Assembly: GCA_963402885.1 (NCBI GenBank)
Contig: OY727098.1
Span: 2,289,001-2,353,000, forward strand
Reading direction: 5' to 3'
Length of the DNA: 64,000 bases
DNA from: Antedon bifida
Lineage: Eukaryota > Echinodermata > Crinoidea > Comatulida > Antedonidae
A model generated the notes under the pieces. It worked only from the letters and a program-made list of their open reading frames with translations, did no database searches and was not told where the DNA came from. Numbering within the stretch: position 1 is the first letter of the stretch; each line of letters opens with the position of its first letter. The position numbers and the translations under genes were made by a program. Shown one piece after another: positions 48,256 to 58,422 of this stretch.

Positions 48256-48429
48256 ATGAAACGCCATATGTGCCAAAACGGACAAAAAGTCATTGCGATT
48301 CACATCGATAGCGATAAACTGTTTGAAGAAATAGATGGAATGGGTAAGTTGGTACTACTGAATCTATACAGACAGGTGGACTTTTATAAAATTATAAATA
48401 TAAGGCCATACAAGTTGACTTTCAGTTAG
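48256..48429 (+). CDS. Small open frame, possible degenerate KCTD C-terminal segment
   Basis: A 57-codon frame encodes MKRHMCQNGQKVIAIHIDSD then KLFEEIDGMGKLV. The segment IHIDSDKLFEEIDGMG resembles, loosely, the LDFTRTQLFGEINKIGF stretch of the array's C-terminal domain. A GGTAAGT donor-like site follows the GM codons. It could be an exon remnant or chance. Confidence 0.2.
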   Translation: MKRHMCQNGQKVIAIHIDSDKLFEEIDGMGKLVLLNLYRQVDFYKIINIRPYKLTFS

Positions 48430-49737
48430 TAGGCCTATTAATTTGTTTAATGCCGGCCAACTTGTAGGTCAGTTGCGTAGATTCCAATAGTTCAGGAATA
48501 TTTACATTTATTATATCATTTAAATGTTTACGTTTAAAGTAAATGTAATCTCTTATTAAAAATATCTAATTGCTTTATATTGTATGCGGCGTATTGAAAT
48601 GTGTGTATGTGTTTACGCCGAGGCCCTCTGTTTTTATTTGTATTTGTTGTAATTGTACTTTGACTATCATCATCATCTTTTTATATGAGACAGAATTACC
48701 TCGTGTGATAGTCGCACATGGGTTGGTCAGCAGCTGAAACACATGTTCACGTTATACCTTGTATGTGTAGATATGAACCTACTGACAGAGATATCGTGTA
48801 ATAAAGTATTTATTACATGAGCTATACTCGATTCTAGATGGCTTGCAATAGTCAGTTAGACTCTATCTAAGTGACAGCTGCAGAATCGGGTAATAGCTGT
48901 ATTTCTTTCTTAGATGTTGTGTGGAGGACGCTTAATAGTATTCCACATTTTCATCTTTTTCTAAATGAAGACCTAATATTATAGATTTCTAATTTAAGTA
49001 AGAGATACATATGTGTTTATCTGCAGTATGTTTACCATGTACTATTTAAGCAAAATAAGCATGTCATGGTTATAGGCCTATGTGAAAGTTATTTCAAGTT
49101 GTATAAATATGGTTTTCTCATTACTAGGCCAATATTAAAGTGTTTCGATACGATGTACATATCCTTAATGAAAGAGTGCTATTGTATTATTTCAATTATT
49201 CTTTTCCTTCTTTCCTGTATTTTATTGTAGCCTATGATAGTGGTTTGACAGAATGATGTTCAATTACCTTACACAATGAGAAAAAAAGTTATAGTATTAT
49301 GATAGGCCTAGGCTACCTGGATCACAGGAAATTAGGGGTTTAGGACAAAAGAAAGGTGTCTGCGTAGGAAAATTAGGCCTAAAAGGAAAGTACTTTGACT
49401 TTAAGAAATGAATATTTTAAAAAATGAATACGTTAAGAAAGGAATGTGTTAAGATGAATACGCCAAAGATATGAATACGTTAAGAAAGGAATGTGTCAAG
49501 AGAGGTGGGGGTTCAATTTCAAGTTTATATAATTTAGTCTGACTGCAATGAGTGTAGGCCTATATACGAGCGATCATTTGACAATACTTTGTATGTACTG
49601 TACTGTGTACTTGTATGCATGTTTGTACTTTATTATTATGTACGATTTTTTAAATTTGATAAAAGATATATGTACTGTATGCCTACACATTATAAAGATA
49701 AAAAAAGGGGGGAGGGTGCGAAAAAAGGTAATAGCTT

Positions 49738-49811
49738 ATATTTGTCATTGTGAAAACGTTGGAATTTTCCGAATATAAATAGCTTCTCTGATAGATTCCG
49801 GTTACCCTTTG
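49738..49811 (+). promoter_or_regulatory. Shared upstream block, short KCTD gene A
   Basis: TTTGTCATTGTGAAAACGTT, GGAATTTTCCGAATATAAAT and the ATTCCGGTTACC word also occur, diverged, upstream of the double-T1 genes (51827, 55968) and near-identically upstream of short gene B (53920). A TATATATATA run follows at about 49827. Confidence 0.6.
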
Positions 49812-49922
49812 CGTCTACAGCGTCCTATATATATACCAATGAATTCGGTAAACAAGTACAGTATTGGCTTAGACAGCAGTTTCAGCATTTTTGTGTGAAC
49901 CAATACATTGTTAATCTTAATC

Positions 49923-50402
49923 ATGGATTCACCGCTGGCTTTAACTTCTACCGCTGACGAACCGATGAATCTGAATGTTGGTGGAAGTTTCTACGACACA
50001 TTTCGTTCAACTTTAACTCGCTATCCAAACAGTAAGCTGGGTTTAATGTTTAGCAAAGACGATGGTTTACCACCAGTCCGCGACGATCGATATATAATCA
50101 ATGGAGACGGCCCAACTTTCAGACACATTTTGAATTTCCTGCGTCTATCAAAACTCAGGCTTCCAGATGGTTTTAAAGATTGGGATATCCTGATGGGTGA
50201 AGCGGCTTTCTACCAACTTCCACAGTTAAAAACACTTGTAACTGAAGAAAGAAGAAAACGAGGAGAATTTCGAACAACAATTGAAAAAACCTACCATCAA
50301 AGCGTCGACAATGACGGGAATGCGATCAACATAAATGGAAATTTTTCGCGTGAACTGACATTCACAAGAAACAGCTTAGCACAGCAGAATTGCGGAGATT
50401 AG
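49923..50402 (+). CDS. Short KCTD-type protein A (single T1/BTB domain)
   Basis: 159 aa from the start codon aligned with the other array members (an in-frame Met lies five codons upstream). The T1 domain is at residues 16-110: MNLNVGGSFYDTFRSTLTRY, GDGPTFRHILNFLR and KDWDILMGEAAFYQLP. KCTD T1 domains usually form pentamers and many bind cullin-3; neither is shown here. The C-terminal tail (about 45 residues, ending LAQQNCGD) is not the domain found in the double-T1 genes and I do not recognise it. It is the first gene of a duplicated unit; its paralogue is at 54101-54535. Confidence 0.8.
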   Translation: MDSPLALTSTADEPMNLNVGGSFYDTFRSTLTRYPNSKLGLMFSKDDGLPPVRDDRYIINGDGPTFRHILNFLRLSKLRLPDGFKDWDILMGEAAFYQLPQLKTLVTEERRKRGEFRTTIEKTYHQSVDNDGNAININGNFSRELTFTRNSLAQQNCGD

Positions 50403-50514
50403 CAACTGGTTTTGATAACGAGAAACTTCTAACAAGTCATAATGAAATGTGTTTATATTAATCAAAATACTATAGTAATAGGCCTATACAGCGAACTGAT
50501 GAAACCACAATACG

Positions 50515-50582
50515 TCAACGGGGAAACTGGCGATCTGAAATTCTGAAAACGGAATTGGCACAGAATTACGGGGACTGTAGTA
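50515..50582 (+). repeat. Partial duplicate of the short gene's 3' coding end
   Basis: CTGGCGATCTGAAATTCTGA through GGCACAGAATTACGGGGACT and TAG aligns with the end of the preceding coding region (50349-50402). A similar product would end ELAQNYGDC. It lies about 115 bp beyond the stop codon and is preserved in the second unit at about 54660-54720. Confidence 0.6.
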
Positions 50583-51826
50583 GTATAGTATCTTGTCGAT
50601 ATTTTGATGATGATAATTTAAAGTTCGCAAGATATCTAAATGAACTTTTTAAATCAACCTGATTGTAACCTATGTTAACTATAATATGGAATTAAGTGTC
50701 TACTTGCAGTCTATTTGGAAAAGAGGCAATGTATATAGTGGGAGAACTTTTTAGTCAGGGGACAAGAAACTGCAGATTTTTTTTTCTGGATATCAGTACC
50801 GATATAGAACCGTACGATATACCACCGGTAGCTAGAGTTAGAACTTAAACGATTTAAAAGAATGGAGAAAGCTATCAACATCACGTAAAACTCATCTGTA
50901 TCCATTGTTAGCGTTATATGTTTGTTTAGTCATTTTATGTATACTGAAGGCATATGATGTTGGCAATGCCCACTTGAGTAAAGGGCTTGTAAGACTATAT
51001 AAGTTATGTGGCATATCCATGAGTTACTAAAAGAATATAGTTACTCGAGTATATACTATAATTGTATGTTATTGTACCGCTAGTAAACAATTATATAGTT
51101 ACGGTCTGCAGTAATTGCAGTGGAATAAGTTTGACATGATCCTTTGCCTAAATTTACCAGTTTATAATTTTAGTATAAAATATAGAATCTCAGCAGACTG
51201 AAATTATGAATAAAACCAAATCAGAATCTTTACAATAGTATCATTAAAAGAATGCAAAAAAAAAATTATGAATCATATATTTTAGTTTAATTTTTTTTTG
51301 TATATTGTTTTAAAAAATATATTTATACCATTGTATCAAGCATGTCATAGGTCAAATTACAGATAGGCCTATAGGCCTAAATGTGGTTTTGTCATTAAGA
51401 CCTGGGAAAATATTAAGGAACTATTAAGTCTTTTATAGGGTCCTGAATGAATGTCGTATGGAACATTGTGGTAGAAACCGAATTAATATAACTTATATAT
51501 ATATATTATATTTTACTTAACATATGAAAATAATGCATATACAAACTCTATATAGAGTATGCAAGTAGCCTACTTAATAAATAACTTTAAGAAAATGCTT
51601 ATTTGTGGTGATATTTGTTTTTCTCTCTAGGCCTATAGGCCTATGCGTTCACCGCAAGCAATTATTGAATGTAAAATTATCTTGGAAATAAACGATAATT
51701 TGGTACGCTATCTAGAAAACACATGATCCCGCAGACCTTCTTTGACAACATTCTCACTCCAATATTTTAACGTATGAAATGTTTATGAAGAGAGTTAATG
51801 TGAATATAGTAGGGCCTAGCTAATTA

Positions 51827-51900
51827 TTTTTGTCACTGTAAATAAACGTTGGAATTTCTGAACATAAAAGGCCTAATCTGTATAATCCGGTTACCAAAGA
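51827..51900 (+). promoter_or_regulatory. Shared upstream block, double-T1 gene A
   Basis: TTTTTGTCACTGTAAATAAA, CGTTGGAATTTCTGAACATA and TAATCCGGTTACC align with the block upstream of the short genes, suggesting a common ancestral promoter. Confidence 0.55.
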
Positions 51901-52025
51901 CGGGGGGACCAAAGTCCAAAGGACCCGGAATTGATTGTCAGTCAAAACTATATAGTTTTCACAGCCTGTGACTAACAACAGCGTTCAGAAGTTTACGTTC
52001 TATCATTTTGATTTATCTCATAATC

Positions 52026-53030
52026 ATGGAGTCACCATGGACTGTAACGTCTGCCACTAACGAACTATTGAATTTAAATGTTGGTGGACATTTCTACACG
52101 ACAACTCGTTCAACTTTTACTCGTTATCCGGATAGTATGCTAGGCAAAATGTTCAGCAGCGACAGTAGCTTACCGCCAGCACGCCGAGACGATAACAATC
52201 GATATTATATTGATGGAGACGGCCCAACATTTCGACACATTTTGAATTTCTTGCGTCGATCAAAACTCATCCTTCCTCGTGATTTTAACGATTGGGATAT
52301 GCTGACGGCTGAGGCGGATTTCTACCAAATTCCAGAGTTGATTCAACTTATTGTTGAAAGAAGTAAACAAGATGAGGTTCATTCTTCTGCCACTGACGAG
52401 TTATTGAATCTAAATGTAGGTGGAAATTTTTACACGACAAATCGTTCTACTTTAACACGTTATCCAAAAAGTAAGCTGGGCCTCATGTTTGGTGGACACT
52501 TACCAACAGCACACCGAGACGATAGTAATCGATATTATATCGATCGAGACGGTCCGACATTCCGATACATTCTAAATTTCCTGCGTCAATCAAAACTGGT
52601 CTTTCCTCATGGTTTTAAGGATTGGGATATTCTGATTGCTGAGGCAGATTTCTACCAAATTCCGGATTTGGTTAAATTTGTTAGCGAAAGAAGAAAGGCT
52701 AACAATAAATCGCTGTTGGAAGTTCAATTAGTTTACAAAGCAGCATCTGTTGAGGCAAAGAAACTTAACTACTGTTGGAAAGTTTATGGCCAACCTAAAT
52801 TCCTCGATCAATTGCCATCTATAGTAGGTTTCAACGGACGTAAGGACTTGAGGATCCTAAAGAAAGAAGATATAGAATGCTCAGATTTTACTAGATCACA
52901 ATTGTTTGACGAGATAAGTAAAATCGGTTTTACATTAATTAATACAGTATCTACAAGCAGCAGTAATGTGAATCTTGGTGGATACTTTGACGGCAAAGAT
53001 AGGTGGATATTTATGAAAGACGACATGTAA
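52026..53030 (+). CDS. Double-T1 KCTD-like protein A
   Basis: 334 aa, single exon as seen. T1 domain 1 is at residues 14-112 (LLNLNVGGHFYTTTRST ... AEADFYQIPELI). T1 domain 2 is at 125-222 (LLNLNVGGNFYTTNRST ... AEADFYQIPDLV). A C-terminal domain at 228-334 includes LLEVQLVYKAA, CSDFTRSQLFDEISKIGF and DGKDRWIFMKDDM. That domain resembles, by eye, the H1-type C-terminal domain of KCTD8/12/16 (F-x-x-LF...GF...S-x-x-x-x-N...DKIW). Start chosen at the Met aligned with the paralogues; six codons upstream there is another in-frame Met. It differs from copy B at 16 residues by hand count. Two T1 domains in one chain could change ring stoichiometry, but that is inference. Confidence 0.85.
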   Translation: MESPWTVTSATNELLNLNVGGHFYTTTRSTFTRYPDSMLGKMFSSDSSLPPARRDDNNRYYIDGDGPTFRHILNFLRRSKLILPRDFNDWDMLTAEADFYQIPELIQLIVERSKQDEVHSSATDELLNLNVGGNFYTTNRSTLTRYPKSKLGLMFGGHLPTAHRDDSNRYYIDRDGPTFRYILNFLRQSKLVFPHGFKDWDILIAEADFYQIPDLVKFVSERRKANNKSLLEVQLVYKAASVEAKKLNYCWKVYGQPKFLDQLPSIVGFNGRKDLRILKKEDIECSDFTRSQLFDEISKIGFTLINTVSTSSSNVNLGGYFDGKDRWIFMKDDM

Positions 53031-53322
53031 CAAGAAAGAAAGTACTGTACTTTGTACTTTTAAAATATTATATAAATATAACTTCAAAAGAATCTCAAAA
53101 CAATTATTAACATAATGCATAAAAAAACACATCTTAATTTATTATGATATTATGTAAAAATGTGAAAAAAAAATAAGACAGTGGAAATACGGTGCCTTAA
53201 TTATTTCACAAAATCTTTAGAAATTAAAATGCATTCATTGCGAAAAAACAGGAAATAATGAACTAAACATCATAATAACAGTAGACACATGCTTCTCATC
53301 AGGGCCGGCCTACTTTTAATGT

Positions 53323-53508
53323 TAATCTTTGTCTACACTATCAAACTAGTTTGACAAAAAAAGTTCGATGTGCCCAAATACGGTTACGAAGTACGACGCT
53401 CAAGTAATTTGACTAATCACAAGTGATGAATTATTCGAATGGCTTAATTTTGGTCAACTCGCTTACGTTACGCTTCGTCCTTTTGTTGCGTCTAGTAGAA
53501 CTTAGCAT
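53323..53508. mobile_element. Chimeric MITE: left half family 1, right half family 2
   Basis: AATCTTTGTCTACACTATCA, then GATGTGCCCAAATACGGTTA is family 1. From about 53395 the sequence is family 2 (GACTAATCACAAGTGATGAA, TTGGTCAACTCGCTTACG, GCGTCTAGTAGAACTTAGC). The left breakpoint position matches the family-1 MITE at 57521 in the other duplicated unit. Confidence 0.65.
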
Positions 53509-53514
53509 GAGTCG

Positions 53515-53692
53515 AAAAGGCAATATTGTTAAGAAATGAATATGCAAAAATCTGATTAAGTTAAGAAATGAATATGCTAAAATATCATGATTAGTCCTAT
53601 GTTAAGAAATGAATATTTTTTTTAATGAATAAGTAAAGAAAGAAATGTGTTAAGATATAAATACGTTAAGAAATGAATGTGTCAAGAGTGGT
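53515..53692. repeat. Imperfect GTTAAGAAATGAATATG-type tandem repeat
   Basis: Several units of GTTAAGAAATGAATATGC and GTTAAGAAATGAATGTGTCA precede the second duplicated unit. A shorter run at 49400-49500 precedes the first. It may mark the duplication junction. Confidence 0.6.
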
Positions 53693-53919
53693 GGGGGTTC
53701 AATTTCAAGTTTATATAATTTAGTCTGACTGCAATGAGTGTAGGCCTATATACGAGCGATCATTTGACAATACTTTGTACTGTACTGTGTACTTGTATGT
53801 TTGTACTTTATAATATGTACGAATTTTTAAATTTGATAAAAGATATATGTACTGTATGCCTATACATTATAAAGATAAAAAAAGGGGGGAGGGTGCGATA
53901 AAAGGTAATAGTTTATTTT

Positions 53920-53992
53920 TGTCATTGTGAAAACGTTGGAATTTTCCGAATATAAATAGCTTCTCTGATAGATTCCGGTTACCCTTTGCGTC
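53920..53992 (+). promoter_or_regulatory. Shared upstream block, short KCTD gene B
   Basis: Near-identical to 49738-49811, including CGAATATAAATAGCTTCTCT and ATTCCGGTTACC. Confidence 0.6.
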
Positions 53993-54100
53993 TGCAGCGT
54001 CCTATATATACCAATGAATTCGGTAAACAAGTACAGTATTGGCTTAGACAGCAGTTTCAGCATTTTTGTGTTAATCAGTACATCTTTGTTAATCTTAATC

Positions 54101-54535
54101 ATGGCTTCACCACTTGCTGTAGCTGCTTTAACGTCTACCGTTGACGACCCGATGAATCTGAATGTTGGTGGAAGTTTCTACGACACAGTTCGTTCAACTT
54201 TAACTCGCTATCCAAAAAGTAAGCTGGCTTTAATGTTTAGCAAAGACGATGGTTTACTACCATTCCGCGACGATCGATATTTTATCGATAGAGACGGCCC
54301 AACATTCAGATACATTTTGAATTTTCTGCGTGATCAATCAAAACTCAGGCTTCCAGATGGTTTTAAAGATTGGGATATCCTGATGGATGAAGCGGATTTC
54401 TACCAACTTCCACAGTTAAAAACACTTATAGCTGAAGAAAGAACAAAACGAGGAGAATCTCGAACAAAAATTGAAAAAAACTACAACATGACATTCACAG
54501 GAAACAACTTAGCACAGCAGAATTGCGGAGATTAG
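54101..54535 (+). CDS. Short KCTD-type protein B (single T1/BTB domain)
   Basis: 144 aa, paralogue of 49923-50402. The T1 domain includes MNLNVGGSFYDTVRSTLTRY and RDGPTFRYILNFLR. A one-residue insertion gives FLRDQSKLRLP. The tail lacks an internal segment of about 18 residues present in copy A but keeps the LAQQNCGD end. An upstream in-frame Met at 54014 would add 29 residues; the aligned Met is preferred. Confidence 0.78.
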   Translation: MASPLAVAALTSTVDDPMNLNVGGSFYDTVRSTLTRYPKSKLALMFSKDDGLLPFRDDRYFIDRDGPTFRYILNFLRDQSKLRLPDGFKDWDILMDEADFYQLPQLKTLIAEERTKRGESRTKIEKNYNMTFTGNNLAQQNCGD

Positions 54536-54654
54536 CAACTGGTTTTGATAAGGAGAAACTTCTAACAAGTCATAATGAAATGTGTTTATATTAATCAAAA
54601 TACTATAATAATATATAGCGATAGGCCTATGACTGATGCATCCACAATACATCA

Positions 54655-54722
54655 ACGGGGGAACTGGCGATCTGAAATTCTGAAAACGGAATTGGCACAG
54701 AATTACGGGGACTGTGTAGTAG
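54655..54722 (+). repeat. Partial duplicate of the short gene's 3' coding end, unit B
   Basis: GGGAACTGGCGATCTGAAAT through GGCACAGAATTACGGGGACT; counterpart of 50515-50582, again beyond the stop codon. Confidence 0.55.
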
Positions 54723-55967
54723 TGTTCGAAACTATAGTCATCTTGTCGATATTTTGATGATGATAATTTAAAGTTCGCAAGATATCTATGAACTTTTTAA
54801 ATCAACCTGATTGTAACCTATGTTAACTATAGTACAATTATGGAATTAAGTGTCTACTTGCAGTCTATTTGGAAAAGAGGCAATTATAGTGTATAGTGGG
54901 AGAACTTTTTAGTAGTCAGGGGACAAGAAACTGCAGAGTGTATTTTTTTTGGATATCAGTACCGATATAGAACCGTACGATATACCACCGGTAGATAGAG
55001 TTAGAACTTAAACGATTTAAAAGAATGGAGAAAGCTATCTACGTCACGTAAAACTCATATGTTCTATTATTGTTAGCGTTATATGTTTGTTTAGTCATTT
55101 TATGTATACTGAAGGCCTATGATGTTGGCAATGCCCACTTGAGTAAATTAGGGCTTGTAAGACTTTATAAGTTATGTGGCATATCCATGAGTTACAAAAA
55201 TAATATAGTTACTCGAGTATATACTAAAATTGTATGTTATTGTACCGCTAGTAAACAATTATATAGTTACGGTCCTGCAGTAATTGCAGTGGAATAAGTT
55301 TGACATGATCCTTTGCCTAAATTTACCAGTTTATAATTTTAGTATAAAATATAGAATCTCAGCAGACTGAAATTATGAATAAAACCAAATCAGAATCTTT
55401 ACAATAGTATCATTAAAAGAATGCAAAAAAAAAATTATGAATCATATATTTTAGTTTAATTTTTTTTTGTATATTGTTTAAAAAAATATATTTATACCAT
55501 TGTATCAAGCATGTCATAGGTCAAATTACAGATAGGCCTATAGGCCTAAATGTGGTTTTGTCATTAAGACCTGGGAAAATATTAAGGAACTATTAAGTCT
55601 TTTATAGGGTCCTGAATGAACGAAAATTGTGGTAGAAACCGAATTAATATAACTTATATATATATATTATATTTTACTTAACATATGAAAATAATGCATA
55701 TACAAACTCTATATAGAGTATGCAAGTAGCCTACTTAATAAATAACTTTAAGAAAATGCTTATTTGTGGTGATATTTGTTTTTCTCTCTAGGCCTATAGT
55801 ATGTTCACCGCAAGAAATTATCAAAAGTAAAATTATCTTGGAAATAAACGATTTGGTACGCTATCCAGAAAACACATGCTACCGCAGACCTTCGTCGACC
55901 ACATTCTTACTCCAATATTTTAACGTATGAACTGTTTATGAAGAGAGTTAATGTGAATATAGTAGCT

Positions 55968-56040
55968 TATTTTTGTCACTGTAAATAACGTTGGAACATA
56001 AAAGGCCTAATCTGTATAATCCGGTTACCAAAGACGGGAC
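55968..56040 (+). promoter_or_regulatory. Shared upstream block, double-T1 gene B
   Basis: TTTTTGTCACTGTAAATAAC, GTTGGAACATAAAAGGCC and TAATCCGGTTACCAAAGAC; counterpart of 51827-51900 with small deletions. Confidence 0.55.
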
Positions 56041-56168
56041 CAAAGTCCAAAGAACCCGGAATTGATTGCGAGTACAGTCAAAACTATATAGTTTTCACAG
56101 CCCGTGACTAATTCAAGCACAAGAGCGTTCAGAAGTTTACGTTCAATCTTTTGATTTATCTCATAATC

Positions 56169-57173
56169 ATGGAGTCACCATCGACTGTATCGTCTGCCAC
56201 TAACGAACTATTGAATCTAAATGTTGGTGGACATTTCTACACGACAAATCGTTCAACTTTAACTCGTTATCCAGATAGTATGCTAGGCTTAATGTTTAGC
56301 AGCGACAGTAGCTTACCGCCAGCACGCCGAGACGATAATAATCGATATTATATTGATGGAGACGGCCCAATATTTCGACACATTTTGAATTTCTTGCGTC
56401 GATCAAAACTCATCCTTCCCCATGAATTTAACGATTGGGATATGCTGACGGCTGAGGCGGATTTCTACCAAATTCCAGAATTGATTCAACTTATTGTTGA
56501 AAAAAGTAAACAAGATGAGGTTCATTCTTCTGCCACTGACGAGTTATTGAATCTAAATGTAGGTGGACATTTTTACACGACAAATCGTTCTACTTTAACA
56601 CGTTATCCAAAAAGTAAGCTGGGCCTCATGTTTGGTGGACACTTACCAACAGCACACCGAGATGATAGTAATCGATATTATATCGATCGAGACGGTCCGA
56701 CATTCCGATACATTCTAAATTTCATGCGACAATCAAAACTGGTCTTTCCTCATGGTTTTAAGGATTGGGATATTCTGATTGCTGAGGCGGATTTCTACCA
56801 AATTTCAGATTTGGTTAAATTTGTTAGCGAAAGAAGAAAGGCTAACAATAAATCGCTGTTGGAAGTTCAATTAGTTTACACAGCAGCATCTGTTGAGGCA
56901 AAGAAACTTAACTATATTTGGAAAGTTTATGGCCAACCTAAATTCCTCGATCAATTGCCATCTATTGTAGATTTCAATGGACGTAAGGACTTGAGGATCC
57001 TGAAGAAAGAAGATATAGTATGCTCAGATTTTACTAGGTCACAATTGTTTGACGAGATAAGTAAAATCGGTTTTACATTAATTAATACAGTATCTACAAG
57101 CAGCAGTAATGTGAATCTTGGTGGATACTTTGACGGCAAAGATAGGTGGATATTTATGAAAGACGACATGTAA
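56169..57173 (+). CDS. Double-T1 KCTD-like protein B
   Basis: 334 aa, same architecture as 52026-53030: T1 domain 1 at 14-112, T1 domain 2 at 125-222, C-terminal domain at 228-334. It differs from copy A at 16 residues by hand count, spread over all domains, for example Phe to Leu at 31 and Lys to Leu at 41. The frame is intact over the full length despite the duplication. An in-frame Met lies six codons upstream of the chosen start. Confidence 0.85.
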   Translation: MESPSTVSSATNELLNLNVGGHFYTTNRSTLTRYPDSMLGLMFSSDSSLPPARRDDNNRYYIDGDGPIFRHILNFLRRSKLILPHEFNDWDMLTAEADFYQIPELIQLIVEKSKQDEVHSSATDELLNLNVGGHFYTTNRSTLTRYPKSKLGLMFGGHLPTAHRDDSNRYYIDRDGPTFRYILNFMRQSKLVFPHGFKDWDILIAEADFYQISDLVKFVSERRKANNKSLLEVQLVYTAASVEAKKLNYIWKVYGQPKFLDQLPSIVDFNGRKDLRILKKEDIVCSDFTRSQLFDEISKIGFTLINTVSTSSSNVNLGGYFDGKDRWIFMKDDM

Positions 57174-57520
57174 CAAGAAAGTTTTAAGTTTGTACTTTTA
57201 TTATAAAATATTATATAAATATAACTTCAAAAGAATATCAAAACAATTCTAATTAACATAATGCATAAAAACACATCTTAATTTTGTTATGATATTATGT
57301 TAAAATAGGAATAAAATAAATAAGACAGTGAAAATACGATGCCTAATTTCACAAAATCTTAGAAATTAAAATGCATTCATTGCGACAAAAATAGGAAATA
57401 ATGAACTAAACATCATAATAACAATGTTTTTGTTTCCTTCTTTTTTCAGAAATAAGTTAACAATGTAACCCTGATCTTAGTAGACACATGCTTCTCATCA
57501 GGGCCGGCCTACTTTTAATG

Positions 57521-57662
57521 TTAAACTAGTTTGACAAAAAAGTGTGATGTGCCCAAATACGGTAGTGATATACCCAAATATGGTAGTGATGACATCATCA
57601 TTTCCATATATGGGCACATCACATTTTTACCACATAAAGTTTGATAGTGCAGACAGAGCTTT
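57521..57662. mobile_element. MITE, family 1, missing its outer left terminus
   Basis: Starts within the terminal repeat (AAACTAGTTTGACAAAAAAG) and ends GATAGTGCAGACAGAGCTTT. It has a duplicated GGTAGTGAT core. It occupies the same place relative to the double-T1 gene as the chimeric MITE at 53323. Confidence 0.8.
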
Positions 57663-58149
57663 AGGCTTTATTTTATGCATTTGATCATTTTCATTCCAAA
57701 TATTCATAGGGTATGTGTTTTGCCGTTTATATTGTCTTTAAATACTGTAGGCCTACTACTATTGAACCATCTTTTACTTGAAATTACTAAAATAAATATA
57801 CTATTGTTTAAAACGTGGTTTTGCGTATGTCTATTGCAATGCGTGTGTGGTGGGCGTTTGGGGAATATGTTAAAACAACAATATTTAATAAATTTACTGA
57901 AAATCAAAGTTTATATAAAATTGATATATTCATCGGCACCACCACCTTAAAGATTACTATTTACAAATACCTTATTTAAAAAATATTATTCATGGAGGAG
58001 GGATAGTCATGAAAATGTCACATTAGATAATAATTGTAGCCATTCATCAGAGCAGGAGAAATAAGTTGAGACTCTATATGGTCGGAGGAAGTGGATAGAT
58101 ATTCATGGAGGAAGTGTAACCCGTTTCCTCTATAATATTATTTCCGCGT

Positions 58150-58278
58150 GATCTTAAACAAAAGAATTTGGGAAAAACCATAATGTGACGAATCAGTAAT
58201 GTGAATGATCTGATAATGTAGTATCGTTAGTCTGTGCTTTAACGGCAAGTATCCAGTATCATCCAGTAAAACCACAAG
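58150..58278 (+). promoter_or_regulatory. Upstream block and 5'UTR exon of the single-T1 gene at 58.4 kb
   Basis: CTTAAACAAAAGAATTTGGG is shared with 46.4 kb. The sequence TATCCAGTATCATCCAGTAA through ACCACAAG ends at a GTACGT donor (58279). An acceptor TTTTCGTAG ends at 58420, two bases before the start codon. The intron would be 142 nt. Confidence 0.55.
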
Positions 58279-58422
58279 GTACGTAGATAATTTATTTTAT
58301 GGGTTTTGTTGTTGATGGATTATTGATAACTTCAACTGGAATTTTATCTAATGAAATAACATTGTTATGTGAGACTAGCATCATGATTTCCACTTAATCA
58401 TAATCATCATGTTTTCGTAGAC

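Larger units (their letters stand above)
46943..49420. other. Non-coding stretch within the KCTD array
   Basis: No gene is firmly supported. It holds a 40-bp exact direct repeat (47636-47675 and 48397-48436) and a small frame at 48256-48429, listed separately. Confidence 0.4.

Noticed and set aside
52808-53026. Minus-strand frame opposite the C-terminal domain of double-T1 gene A (and its twin at 56951-57169)
   Set aside because: Shadow of a conserved coding strand; duplicated only because the gene is.
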